Shown: positions 7,702 to 16,041 of the stretch, in pieces
Numbering within the stretch: the stretch's first letter is position 1
Layout: every line of letters starts with the position of its first letter
NCBI RefSeq assembly: GCF_029213205.1
Contig: NZ_JARGNH010000007.1
Coordinates: forward strand, 109,533 to 173,532
Length of the DNA: 64,000 nucleotides
From: Pseudooceanicola sp.
GTDB taxonomy: Bacteria > Pseudomonadota > Alphaproteobacteria > Rhodobacterales > Rhodobacteraceae
Direction: 5' to 3'
Translations under genes and position numbers: made by a program
Notes under the pieces: generated by a model
Told to the model about the DNA's origin: nothing
Database searches by the model: none
Seen by the model: the letters and a program-made list of their open reading frames with translations, nothing else

Positions 7702-8934
7702 TTACGGGCGTTCCATCTTGCAAGTGGTCGGCTCTTCGGCCGAAGCAGCCGAGACCGAGCCGCCGTCCACGAGCTTCCAGCCGAGCTTGATGTTGTCGAC
7801 GCCATATTTCACATCATCAGACACGGTGGAAATGTAGAGGTTCTGCTGGGCCTGGTGATCTTCGGCACGCATGGTGATGGGACCATAGGCGCCATTGATC
7901 GAAAGGCCTTCCAGGGCGTTGGCAACGGCGATCGGATCTGTCGATCCGGCTTTCTCGGCCGCAGCTTTCAGCATGTCCACCGCCAAGAAGGCGCGGTGGT
8001 AGTAGTAGTCATAGTCGGGGAACCGGTCCTTGTATTCCTCGATCAGAGCATATTGCTCCGGCGAGGCTTCCAGGTTGGTGATGCCCTCGTTCACTTGGTA
8101 AAGCGTGCCCATGGCCCCCTCGCCCAGTGCCGCAACCGCACCCACCGAGCCGCCGTAGAAGGTCAGGAAGGGGATGGTCAGACCGGAATCTGCCGCCGCT
8201 TTGACCAGCAGAACCATGTCTTGGCCCCAGTTGCCGGTGATGACAGCCTGAGCGCCGGAGGACTGGATTTTCTGGATATAGGGGGTGAAATCTTTCACCT
8301 TGCCCAGCGGGTGCAGTTCGTTGCCGACGATTTCAATGGCACTGTTCTTTTCGCCCAGCTGTTTGACGGCTGCAGCGGCCACGGCTTCACCAAAGACGTA
8401 ATCCTGGCCGATCAGATAGACTTTGTTGATGTCACCACGCGCCAGAATGTAGTCGGTGATGGCGTTCATTTTCATATCCGCATGCGCGTCAAAGCGGAAA
8501 TGCCAGAACGAGCAGGCTTCGTTGGTAAACGCAGGCGTCACAGCGGCGTAGTTGAGGAACAGCACCTCTTCGCCAGGGTTGCGCGCGTTATGCTTGCTCA
8601 CCGCATCAATAATTGCGGCAGACACGGACGACCCGTTGCCCTGGAAGACATAGCGCACCCCCGAATCGATGGCTTTTTGCAATTGCACCAGCGATTCCTT
8701 GGGGCTGATCTTGTTGTCGTAGCCGGTCAATTCGACCTGCTCGCCATTCAGACCACCAGCGGCATTCAATTTCTCGAATGCCAACTTGTAGGAAGTGAAC
8801 GCAGCATCGCCCGAGGGGCCAAACGGACCCGAAAGCGGGTCGATGAACGCGATTTTGACATCAGCTGTGGCGGCGCTAGCCAATGCCACAACAGAGACAG
8901 TTGCCGCAAGAACGGCCCGTTTAATGTTGGTCAT
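7702..8934 (-). CDS. Liv-type ABC transporter substrate-binding protein
   Basis: Periplasmic type I binding protein (Peripla_BP_6 / LivK-like), 410 aa. A Sec signal peptide covers about residues 1-24 (VALASAATA followed by DVKIAFID). Family features: IAFIDPLSGPFGPSGDAAF, YLIGQDYVFGEAVA and a hinge-proximal GNWGQDMVLLVKAA. The ATG at 8934 has a strong GGGAGG 6 nt upstream. It opens the importer operon and diverges from a fatty-acyl-CoA catabolic cluster, so its ligand may be that pathway's substrate rather than leucine. A C-terminal Cys in EEPTTCKMERP could pair with the Cys in NEACSFWHF. Confidence 0.9.
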   Translation of the reverse strand: MTNIKRAVLAATVSVVALASAATADVKIAFIDPLSGPFGPSGDAAFTSYKLAFEKLNAAGGLNGEQVELTGYDNKISPKESLVQLQKAIDSGVRYVFQGNGSSVSAAIIDAVSKHNARNPGEEVLFLNYAAVTPAFTNEACSFWHFRFDAHADMKMNAITDYILARGDINKVYLIGQDYVFGEAVAAAAVKQLGEKNSAIEIVGNELHPLGKVKDFTPYIQKIQSSGAQAVITGNWGQDMVLLVKAAADSGLTIPFLTFYGGSVGAVAALGEGAMGTLYQVNEGITNLEASPEQYALIEEYKDRFPDYDYYYHRAFLAVDMLKAAAEKAGSTDPIAVANALEGLSINGAYGPITMRAEDHQAQQNLYISTVSDDVKYGVDNIKLGWKLVDGGSVSAASAEEPTTCKMERP

Positions 8935-9037
8935 GTAATCCTCCCATATCGGAAAACCCAATTCTCCTGACGAGGCTCTCCTTGCCGTTGATGAAAAGGT
9001 CTGCTAGCCCCGTTGTCAAGCAAGTAGCGAAATTAAA

Positions 9038-9052
9038 TTCTGCACTGCAGAA
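9038..9052. promoter_or_regulatory. TTCTGCACTGCAGAA palindrome, candidate operator
   Basis: A perfect 15-nt inverted repeat (7-bp arms, central C) in the 143-nt AT-rich gap between the divergent Liv-type importer and the acyl-CoA catabolic operon, 25 nt before the first catabolic start codon. Its position would allow a TetR- or GntR-type repressor to control both units. No regulator gene lies next to it. Confidence 0.55.
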
Positions 9053-9077
9053 ATAATTCACGCCAGGGAGGAGCTAC

Positions 9078-10283
9078 ATGGCCGCTTTCAGCGACAAGCC
9101 GGAGGTATTCCGGACCGAAATTTCAGCCTTTATCAATACCAATTGCCCGGCAGTCTTGCGGGAAATGCCTGCAGATCAAAGGGAAATCTGCTGGGGCGGC
9201 AAACGCTGGACCTTTACCTCGGATGCGCAGCGCGACTGGCTGACGGCCTGCGCCGCCGCCGGGTTGACCGCCCCCCGCTGGCCCGAGGCTTACGGCGGCG
9301 CCGCATTGAGCCGCGAGCAGGAAAAGGTCTTCCGCGAGGAAATGGCCCGCGCCAAGGCGCCTTCGCCGCTCGAATCATTTGGCCTCTGGATGCTTGGTCC
9401 GGCACTTCTTGCCTTTGGCACCGAGGCCCAGAAAACCCATTTCCTGCCGCAGATCACCCGCGGCGAGATCCGCTGGTGTCAGGGCTATTCCGAGCCCGGT
9501 GCCGGATCGGATCTGGCCGGGGTGCAGACCCGCGCCGAGGACAAGGGCGATCATTGGCTGGTGAACGGCTCAAAGATCTGGACCTCTTACGCCAACCATG
9601 CCGACTGGATCTTTGCGCTGGTCCGCACCGATCGCGAAGCGCCCAAGCACAAGGGCATCAGCTTCATGCTGATCGACATGGAATCCGAGGGCGTCAGCAC
9701 CAAGCCGATCAAGCTGATATCCGGCAATTCGCCATTCTGCGAAACCTTCTTTGACAATGTCAAAGTGCCGAAAAGCTATGGCGATGACATGTCGTCTATC
9801 GTTGGCGAGCAGAACCGCGGCTGGGACGTCGCCAAGCATCTGCTGACCCACGAACGCACGATGATCGGCGGCGGTGGATCCGGGGCGGCCAGCGGGGTTC
9901 TGGGTGGCCGGTCCCTGGGCAATTTCCTGAGCTCGCTCGAAGACGGGGTGATGGCCGATCCGGTTATCCGCTCTGATGTGATGGAACTTGAGGTCGACAG
10001 TCTGGCGATGGGCATGACTCTGGAGCGCTACAAGGACATGGCCAAGACCGGTGGCGTCGGCCATGCCAGCGCGATGCTGAAATACTACGGCACCGAGCTC
10101 AACAAGCGCCGCTACGAGCTGTTGATGTCGATCACCGGATCCGAGGGCGTCGAATGGGACGGACCGCACGGCACGCTGGCGCCGGAATGGCTGCGCACCA
10201 AGGCCAACTCGATCGAAGGCGGCACCAGCGAGGTGATGCTCGACATCATTTCGAAACGTGTCCTCGAACTGCCCTACAAGTAA
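9078..10283 (+). CDS. acyl-CoA dehydrogenase (first of a pair)
   Basis: FAD-dependent alpha,beta-dehydrogenase of acyl-CoA thioesters, 401 aa, full family length. Visible features: the middle-domain FAD/substrate stretch WCQGYSEPGAGSDLAGVQTR, KIWTSYANHADWIFALVRTD, and the C-terminal EGGTSEVMLDIISKRVLELP. A strong Shine-Dalgarno (AGGGAGGAG) precedes the ATG. The second dehydrogenase gene begins 12 nt after its stop. Adjacent unequal pairs like this often form alpha2beta2 enzymes for bulky or branched acyl-CoAs. It heads a catabolic operon divergent from a Liv-type importer. Confidence 0.9.
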   Translation: MAAFSDKPEVFRTEISAFINTNCPAVLREMPADQREICWGGKRWTFTSDAQRDWLTACAAAGLTAPRWPEAYGGAALSREQEKVFREEMARAKAPSPLESFGLWMLGPALLAFGTEAQKTHFLPQITRGEIRWCQGYSEPGAGSDLAGVQTRAEDKGDHWLVNGSKIWTSYANHADWIFALVRTDREAPKHKGISFMLIDMESEGVSTKPIKLISGNSPFCETFFDNVKVPKSYGDDMSSIVGEQNRGWDVAKHLLTHERTMIGGGGSGAASGVLGGRSLGNFLSSLEDGVMADPVIRSDVMELEVDSLAMGMTLERYKDMAKTGGVGHASAMLKYYGTELNKRRYELLMSITGSEGVEWDGPHGTLAPEWLRTKANSIEGGTSEVMLDIISKRVLELPYK

Positions 10284-10295
10284 GGAACCGCCCGA

Positions 10296-11417
10296 ATGAC
10301 GACTCTGATGCTGACCGAGGATGAAACCATGCTGCGCGATGCCGCGCGCGGATTTCTGGACGAAAACGCACCGGTCAAGAACCTGCGCGACAACCGTGAT
10401 TCCGGCCGCGCCTTTGATCCGGGCCTGTGGCGCGAGATGGCGCAGATGGGCTGGGCCGGGGTGCTGGTGGCCGAGGATGCGGGCGGCTCCGGCATGGGTC
10501 ACCGCGCAGCCGGGATTCTGGCCGAGGAAATGGGCCTGACCCTGGCCGCCTCGCCGTTCATCTCATCCGCAGTGATCGCCGCCACCGCCCTGCGCGGCGC
10601 CGCGACCAACCGGCTGAGCGGCATCGCCGATGGCTCTTTGCTCTATGCGCTGGCGGTCGATGAGGGCAGCAAGCACAACCCCCAGGGCACCGCGCTACAG
10701 GCCGAGAAAAGCGGCAACGGCTTTCGCCTGACCGGCACCAAGACCTTTGTCGCCGATGGCGGCAGTGCCAACCGGGTGCTGGTGCTGGCCCGCACCGCCG
10801 GGGCCCCGGGCGAGGCCGACGGCCTGACCCTTTTCGACATCGACGCCACACGCGCCGGGCTGACCCGCCAGGGCAAAGCCACCGTCGACAGCCGCGACCA
10901 TGCGCAGCTCGACTTTGCCAATGTCGAGGCGACCGGCGACGATGTGGTCGGCGAAGTTGACGGCGGCATGGCGGCGGTCACGGCAGCGCTGAACGCCGGA
11001 CAGGCGGCAGTGTCGGCCGAATTGACCGGCCTCTGCGCTGGTGCCTTTGCGATGACCACAGGCTATCTCAAGGAGCGCAAGCAATTCGACACGATCATCG
11101 GCACCTTCCAGTCGCTTCAGCACCGCGCTGCACATATGTGGAGCGAGATTGAAGTGACTGCCTCAGCCATAGCCAATGCCGGTAGAGTCCTCGACGAAAC
11201 GCCCGCCGAGTCGGAGCTTGCCGTGTCCATCGCCAAGGCGCGCGCCACCAAGACCGCCAAGCTGGTGGTCAGCGAGGGCGTGCAGATGCACGGCGGCATT
11301 GGCATGACCGACGAATTCGATATGGGCTTTTTCATGAAACGCGCCCGGGTGGGTGCGGAATGGCTGGGTGACTACGGGTTTCATGCCGCGCGGGTCGCCC
11401 GCGCACGCGGGTTCTGA
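10296..11417 (+). CDS. acyl-CoA dehydrogenase (second of a pair)
   Basis: Shorter and more divergent acyl-CoA dehydrogenase of 373 aa. The C-terminal domain is clear (ERKQFDTIIGTFQSLQHRAA, then VSEGVQMHGGIGMTDEFDMG). The middle domain lacks the strong YSEPGAGSD motif of the upstream partner. This asymmetry suggests a heteromeric enzyme in which the two subunits contribute different parts of the FAD and substrate sites, as in steroid side-chain dehydrogenases. It is preceded by AAGGAA and followed 30 nt later by the SDR gene. Substrate unknown. Confidence 0.86.
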   Translation: MTTLMLTEDETMLRDAARGFLDENAPVKNLRDNRDSGRAFDPGLWREMAQMGWAGVLVAEDAGGSGMGHRAAGILAEEMGLTLAASPFISSAVIAATALRGAATNRLSGIADGSLLYALAVDEGSKHNPQGTALQAEKSGNGFRLTGTKTFVADGGSANRVLVLARTAGAPGEADGLTLFDIDATRAGLTRQGKATVDSRDHAQLDFANVEATGDDVVGEVDGGMAAVTAALNAGQAAVSAELTGLCAGAFAMTTGYLKERKQFDTIIGTFQSLQHRAAHMWSEIEVTASAIANAGRVLDETPAESELAVSIAKARATKTAKLVVSEGVQMHGGIGMTDEFDMGFFMKRARVGAEWLGDYGFHAARVARARGF

Positions 11418-11447
11418 GAACAGGCTCGCTGGGGAGGAGACCCGAAA

Positions 11448-12287
11448 ATGACACCTGACAAGCTTTTTGACCTGACTGGCAAGATCGCCCTGATCACCGG
11501 CGGCGCAACCGGCATCGGTTACTACGCCGCCGAGGGGCTGATGGGCGCCGGGTGCGATGTGATGATCGCCTCGCGCAAGGCGCGCAGCTGCGAAGGCGCC
11601 GCCGAACAGCTGAACCAGCTGGGCCTGCCCGGCAAGGCCGTGGGCTTTGCTGGCGATGTCGGCTCGATGGAAGGGGTCGAGGCGCTGGTCGCCGAGGTCT
11701 CCAAACGCACCGACAAGCTGCACATCCTGATGAACAACGCAGGCAAGACCTGGGGCGCGCCGCTGGAAGAATTCCCCTGGGACGGCTGGAGCCGGGTGAT
11801 GGATGTGAACGTCACCGGCATGTTCCACCTGACCCAAAAGATGCTGCCGCTGCTGCGCAAGGCCGGCACTGCCGAGGATCCGGCGCGGGTGATCAACACC
11901 GGCTCGATCGGCGGCTGGCAGCCACGCGGCGGTCAGGCGTTTTCCTATTCGGTGTCCAAGGCCGCGGTGCATTTCATGACCGAATCCCTGGCCGGGCGGC
12001 TGGCGCCGGAACATATCACCGTAAACGCCATCGCCCCGGGACCGTTCATGTCGAAAATGATGGCCTTTGCCATCGGCACCGAGGAACAGCGCGCCACCGC
12101 TGGGGCCAGCTTGCCCCTGGGCCGGGTCGGCACGCCCGAGGATATCCAGGGCGCGGTGCTTTACTTCGCCTCGCGTGCCGGGGCCTATGTGACGGGCCAC
12201 ACGATCCCGGTTGCAGGCGGCGCCAACGCAGGCATTCCAGTCCCCTATGACCGGGTCAAGGCAACGACAGTCGTGGATGACGAATGA
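11448..12287 (+). CDS. SDR family NAD(P)-dependent oxidoreductase
   Basis: Classical short-chain dehydrogenase/reductase of 279 aa. The cofactor motif is TGGATGIGYYAAEGL at about residues 17-31. NNAG follows near residue 97, and the catalytic Ser (INTGSIGG) and YSVSK (Tyr/Lys) are intact. A conserved PGPFMSKM segment follows the active site. The stop overlaps the MaoC start by 4 nt (ATGA), so the two are translated together. In this setting it likely oxidises or reduces a hydroxyacyl/ketoacyl-CoA. It would be the LvaD-like member if the cluster handles 4-hydroxyacyl-CoAs (inference). Confidence 0.9.
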   Translation: MTPDKLFDLTGKIALITGGATGIGYYAAEGLMGAGCDVMIASRKARSCEGAAEQLNQLGLPGKAVGFAGDVGSMEGVEALVAEVSKRTDKLHILMNNAGKTWGAPLEEFPWDGWSRVMDVNVTGMFHLTQKMLPLLRKAGTAEDPARVINTGSIGGWQPRGGQAFSYSVSKAAVHFMTESLAGRLAPEHITVNAIAPGPFMSKMMAFAIGTEEQRATAGASLPLGRVGTPEDIQGAVLYFASRAGAYVTGHTIPVAGGANAGIPVPYDRVKATTVVDDE

Positions 12288-12745
12288 CGCGAGACGAATT
12301 GAAAGCCATGGTCGGGAAGCAGGTCGGGACCTCGAAATGGGTCCTGATCGACCAATCCCGGATCGACAAATTTGCCGATGTGACCGAAGACTGGCAATAT
12401 ATCCATGTCGATCCCGAACGGGCGAAAGAAACCCCGTTCGGCAGCACAATCGCCCATGGCTTTCTGACGTTGTCGATGCTCTCGGCGATGGTCTATGACG
12501 GCGGGCCGCAGCTGGACGGCGTGGCGATGGGCGTCAACTATGGCTTTGACAAGGTGCGCTTTGTCTCGCCGGTCAGGGAAGGCAGCCGGGTGCGCGCGGT
12601 CTTTACCCTGGCCGATTACCAGGACAGGGGGCCGAACGAGGTGCAGACCACGCTCGGCGTCACTGTGGAAATCGAAGGCCAGGACAAACCGGCGCTGGTC
12701 GCCGAATGGCTGGGCCGCCGCTATTTCGAAGGAGACGCCGGATGA
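12284..12745 (+). CDS. MaoC family dehydratase
   Basis: Single-hotdog (R)-specific enoyl-CoA hydratase-like protein of 153 aa. The hydratase 2 motif is visible: FADVTEDWQYIHVDPERAKE with the Asp and His expected for catalysis, then FGSTIAHGFLTLSML. It probably hydrates the enoyl-CoA made by the upstream dehydrogenases. It overlaps the SDR gene at its start and the small downstream gene at its stop (both ATGA), so it sits in a tightly coupled block. Confidence 0.9.
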   Translation: MTRDELKAMVGKQVGTSKWVLIDQSRIDKFADVTEDWQYIHVDPERAKETPFGSTIAHGFLTLSMLSAMVYDGGPQLDGVAMGVNYGFDKVRFVSPVREGSRVRAVFTLADYQDRGPNEVQTTLGVTVEIEGQDKPALVAEWLGRRYFEGDAG

Positions 12746-12999
12746 GCATTTCTCTTGACGGACCGGCCGCGATTGTCCCCGGCGCGGGTGGCGGCGGCTT
12801 TGCCGAATACCGGTACTATGAAACCCCCGGCGTCGCCCTTGGCGATGACGAACGTGACCCCGACAGCTTCGCCACCCGGATGGCTGATATCCGCAGCGAG
12901 GCCAGACAGCAGGTCATGCCGGGCGCCTTTGCCCAGACCCAGAAATATGCCCGGATGGCCGCGAAAAACCGCGGCATCGAGCTTCCAAGCAGAGATTGA
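12742..12999 (+). CDS. small conserved-looking protein of unknown function (85 aa)
   Basis: I do not recognise this family. The 85-aa product has no signal peptide or membrane segment. It has a glycine-rich N-terminus ([20 protein letters not shown]), then an acidic stretch ([14 protein letters not shown]) and a basic helical C-terminus. Its ATG overlaps the MaoC stop by 4 nt and the thiolase follows after a clear ribosome site, so it is very likely translated. By position it could be an accessory subunit or chaperone of a neighbouring enzyme, as the small LvaB protein is for the LvaA kinase in levulinate catabolism; no sequence similarity is claimed. Confidence 0.65.
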   Translation: MSISLDGPAAIVPGAGGGGFAEYRYYETPGVALGDDERDPDSFATRMADIRSEARQQVMPGAFAQTQKYARMAAKNRGIELPSRD

Positions 13000-13015
13000 A
13001 AGAGGAGAGACTTCA

Positions 13016-14218
13016 ATGCGTGACGCAGTCATCGTTTCAACCGCGCGGACCCCGATCGGCAAGGCCTTTCGCGGCGCGTTCAACAACACCCAGGCGCAGG
13101 CCCTGATCGGCCACGCGGTCAAGAACGCGGTCAGCCGCGCGGGCCTTGACGGCTCAGAGATTGAGGACTGCATCGTCGGTGCGGCCCTGCAGCAGGGTTC
13201 CACCGGGTCCAACATTGGCCGTCAGGCGGCGATCCGCGCCGGTCTGCCGACCAGCGTCCCCGGCATGTCGATGGATCGCCAATGTGCCTCCGGCATGATG
13301 GCGATTGCCACGGCGGCCAAGCAGATCCTGTATGACGGCATGCAGATCGCCGTCGGCGGTGGCGTCGAATCGATCAGCCTGGTGCAGAACCAGAACATCC
13401 GCACCGACCGGGCGCGCGATCCCTGGATCACCGAACACACCCCGGCGCTCTATATGTCGATGCTGGAAACCGCCGAAATCGTCGCCGAACGCTATAACGT
13501 CAGCCGCGACGATCAGGACGAATATTCGGCCCGGTCGCAGGCTCGCACCGCCGCCGCACAGCAGGCTGGCAAGTTCGACGACGAAATCGTGCCGCTGACC
13601 ACCACCATGGGCGTGATGGACAAGGAAACCAAAGAGGTTTCGTTCAAAGAGGTCACGCTGGAAAAAGACGAGGGCAACCGCCCCGGCACCACGCTGGAAA
13701 GCCTGCAATCGCTGGCACCGGTGTTCAAGGATGGCCAGGTCGTCAAAGAAGGCAAGTTCATCACGGCCGGTAACGCCAGCCAATTGTCCGACGGCGCCTC
13801 GGCGGCGGTGATCATGGAGGCCAAAGAGGCCGAAAAACGTGGGTTGCAACCGCTGGGCCGCTACGTCGGCGTGATGGCGGCAGGCGTCGAGCCGGATGAG
13901 ATGGGCATTGGCCCGATCTACGCGGTGCCGAAACTGCTGGAAGTGCATGGGCTGAAGATGGACGACATCGGCCTCTGGGAACTGAACGAGGCCTTTGCCT
14001 GTCAGGTGCTGCAATCAGCCCGGGTGCTGGGCATCCCGGACGAGATCCTGAACGTCAACGGCGGCGCGATCTCGGTCGGCCACCCCTATGGCATGTCGGG
14101 CGCCCGGATGGTTGGCCATGCGCTGATCGAGGGCAAACGCCGTGGCGCGAAATATGTCGTCTGCACCATGTGCGTCGGCGGCGGCATGGGCGCGGCAGGT
14201 CTGTTCGAAGTTCTCTGA
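13016..14218 (+). CDS. acetyl-CoA C-acyltransferase (thiolase)
   Basis: Degradative-type thiolase of 400 aa. The acyl-enzyme Cys90 lies in [17 protein letters not shown], His356 in [17 protein letters not shown] and Cys386 in [10 protein letters not shown] complete the active site. It would cleave the 3-ketoacyl-CoA produced by the upstream dehydrogenase/hydratase/SDR set. The ATG at 13016 is chosen because AGAGGAGAG precedes it and the protein then opens in the family pattern ([15 protein letters not shown]). A UUCG-capped hairpin follows the gene. Confidence 0.93.
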   Translation: MRDAVIVSTARTPIGKAFRGAFNNTQAQALIGHAVKNAVSRAGLDGSEIEDCIVGAALQQGSTGSNIGRQAAIRAGLPTSVPGMSMDRQCASGMMAIATAAKQILYDGMQIAVGGGVESISLVQNQNIRTDRARDPWITEHTPALYMSMLETAEIVAERYNVSRDDQDEYSARSQARTAAAQQAGKFDDEIVPLTTTMGVMDKETKEVSFKEVTLEKDEGNRPGTTLESLQSLAPVFKDGQVVKEGKFITAGNASQLSDGASAAVIMEAKEAEKRGLQPLGRYVGVMAAGVEPDEMGIGPIYAVPKLLEVHGLKMDDIGLWELNEAFACQVLQSARVLGIPDEILNVNGGAISVGHPYGMSGARMVGHALIEGKRRGAKYVVCTMCVGGGMGAAGLFEVL

Positions 14219-14258
14219 ACCAGTCCAACGCCCGATAAACTCGACAAATGTTCAAAGC

Positions 14259-14280
14259 AGCGGGGCCTTCGGGCCCCGCT
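14259..14280 (+). terminator. GC-rich UUCG-loop hairpin after the thiolase gene
   Basis: AGCGGGGCC (14259-14267) pairs with GGCCCCGCT (14272-14280) around a TTCG tetraloop. Only a weak T tract follows, so it may be a partial terminator or an mRNA 3'-end stabiliser that separates the thiolase from the phosphatase gene. Confidence 0.55.
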
Positions 14281-14306
14281 TGCGCCCCAACTGACCTAGG
14301 ATCCCG

Positions 14307-14975
14307 ATGTCTTCTCTCTTCCTCGTCCGCCACGGCCAGGCCTCGTTCGGCGCTGCCGACTACGACGTTCTGTCCCCGACCGGCCACAAACAGGCCGAAG
14401 CTGTCGGCCGTGCCCTGGCCGCGCAAGGCGTCAAGCCAGCGGCATTCATCATGGGCGACATGCGCCGCCACCGTGAAACGATGGCGGGTATTCTGAAGGG
14501 CATGGGCCTGAGCGAGGTCGAGCCCGAAGTGCACCCCGGCCTCAACGAATACGATTTCGGCGCGCTCAACGCTGCCAAGCTGCGCGCTGCGGGGCTGGAC
14601 CCAGCCACCCCGATCGACCGGCGCACCTATTTCCGCACCCTGCGTGACGTCGTGCAGGAATGGCACCGCGACGAAATCCCGAACCCCTACGAAACCTACG
14701 GCGCCTTCCGCGACCGGGTCGAAGCCGCCCGGAAGTTCATCATGCGTGACGGGGTCGAGACGGTCCTGGCCGTGTCCTCGGGCGGGGCCATCGGCCAGAT
14801 GATCGCCCGCGCCCTTGACGCGCCGCCGATCACCCAGGTCAAACTGCAATTGCAAATGAAGAACTGCGCGGTCAATCGCTTCGTCTACTCCACCCGCAAC
14901 ATGTATCTGCACGGGTTCAATGAAACCCCCCATATCGACGCCTCGAACGAGGCCAACATGCTGACCTATTCCTAA
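14307..14975 (+). CDS. histidine phosphatase family protein
   Basis: Branch 1 histidine phosphatase / phosphoglycerate-mutase-like protein of 222 aa. The catalytic motif is LVRHGQ with His9; AVSSGGAIGQM carries the usual second-half active-site context, although the typical His there is replaced by Gly (SSGGA instead of SHGG). Substrate unknown. It lies between the thiolase and the APH-type kinase. A phosphatase and a small-molecule kinase side by side among acyl-CoA genes recalls human ACAD10, which fuses phosphatase-like, kinase and dehydrogenase domains; that link is inference. Confidence 0.85.
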   Translation: MSSLFLVRHGQASFGAADYDVLSPTGHKQAEAVGRALAAQGVKPAAFIMGDMRRHRETMAGILKGMGLSEVEPEVHPGLNEYDFGALNAAKLRAAGLDPATPIDRRTYFRTLRDVVQEWHRDEIPNPYETYGAFRDRVEAARKFIMRDGVETVLAVSSGGAIGQMIARALDAPPITQVKLQLQMKNCAVNRFVYSTRNMYLHGFNETPHIDASNEANMLTYS

Positions 14976-14987
14976 GGGAGCCCGAGA

Positions 14988-16016
14988 ATGGCCAATTCTG
15001 ACCCGACCAAGCTGGACATCGCCGCCGTCGAAAAATACCTCAGCGACCGGATCGAGGGATTTTCCGGCCCGCTGACCGCCGAAAAGTTTGCCAATGGCCA
15101 GTCGAACCCGACGTTCAAGCTGACCAGCCCCACCGGCCAATATGTGCTGCGCCGCAAGCCGCCGGGGGAATTGCTGAAATCCGCCCATGCGGTGGACCGT
15201 GAATTCCGGGTGCAATCGGCGCTCTGGACCACCGATGTGCCGGTGGCCAAGATGTATTTCTTGTCGGATGACGACAATGTCGTCGGCTCGCAATTCTATG
15301 TGATGGAGGCGGTCGAGGGCCGCAATATCAACGCCCCGAGCATGCCCGAAGTTCCGTTTGAGCAACGCAAGCTGATCAACCGCGAAATGGCGCGGGTGCT
15401 GTCCTGCATCCATGGCGTTGACCTCGCCGCTGTCGGCCTCTCTGATTACGGCCCCGAGGGCAATTACTACCGCCGTCAGATCGACCGCTGGACCAAGCAG
15501 TACCGCGCCAGCCAGACCGACGATCTGCCCGAGATGGAAGAGCTGATGACCTGGCTCGACACCAACATTCCCGCCGAAGACGGGCTGCGCACCCTGGCGC
15601 ATGGCGATTACCGGATCGACAACATGCTGTTCCACAAGACCGACCCGCGCTGCGTCGCGGTGCTGGACTGGGAGCTTTCGACCACCGGCCACCCTTACGC
15701 CGATGTCGCCGCCGTCATCATGCAATGGCAGATGCCCGAGGAAAGCCGCGGCCTCGCCGGGGTCGATCGCAAGGCGGTCGGCATCATGGAAGATCAAGAA
15801 TTCATCGATGCCTATTGCGAAGAGCGCGGAATCGCGGAAATTCCGCAATTCAACTTCTACCTCGCCTTCACTTTCTTCCGGATGGCGGGCATTCTACAAG
15901 GCATCAAGAAACGGCTGATCGACGGCACCGCATCGAACCCGCAGCGCGCCAAACAGGCCGCCGAAGGGGTGCCGGAATTCGTCGCAGGTGGGCTCGCTGC
16001 CGCCCGCGCGCTGTAA
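14988..16016 (+). CDS. APH-type phosphotransferase family protein (ACAD10/11 kinase-like)
   Basis: Aminoglycoside-phosphotransferase-fold kinase of 342 aa. It has a nucleotide-binding lobe (GQSNPTFKL, YVLRRKPPGELLKSAHAVDR), the catalytic loop HGDYRIDNM (His205, Asp207) and the metal-binding Asp227 in VLDWELSTTGHP. The LRRKPPG...SAHAVDRE signature is typical of the subfamily fused to acyl-CoA dehydrogenase in ACAD10/11 and of LvaA, which phosphorylates 4-hydroxyacyl-CoA. Antibiotic resistance is unlikely given the acyl-CoA neighbours. It follows the phosphatase gene by 12 nt. Confidence 0.88.
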   Translation: MANSDPTKLDIAAVEKYLSDRIEGFSGPLTAEKFANGQSNPTFKLTSPTGQYVLRRKPPGELLKSAHAVDREFRVQSALWTTDVPVAKMYFLSDDDNVVGSQFYVMEAVEGRNINAPSMPEVPFEQRKLINREMARVLSCIHGVDLAAVGLSDYGPEGNYYRRQIDRWTKQYRASQTDDLPEMEELMTWLDTNIPAEDGLRTLAHGDYRIDNMLFHKTDPRCVAVLDWELSTTGHPYADVAAVIMQWQMPEESRGLAGVDRKAVGIMEDQEFIDAYCEERGIAEIPQFNFYLAFTFFRMAGILQGIKKRLIDGTASNPQRAKQAAEGVPEFVAGGLAAARAL

Positions 16017-16041
16017 CGCCAACACGTCCCGGAGGACAGGA

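Noticed and set aside
14988..16016. Aminoglycoside resistance gene
   Set aside because: The fold is shared, but the signature and acyl-CoA catabolic neighbours fit the LvaA/ACAD10-11 type kinase far better.
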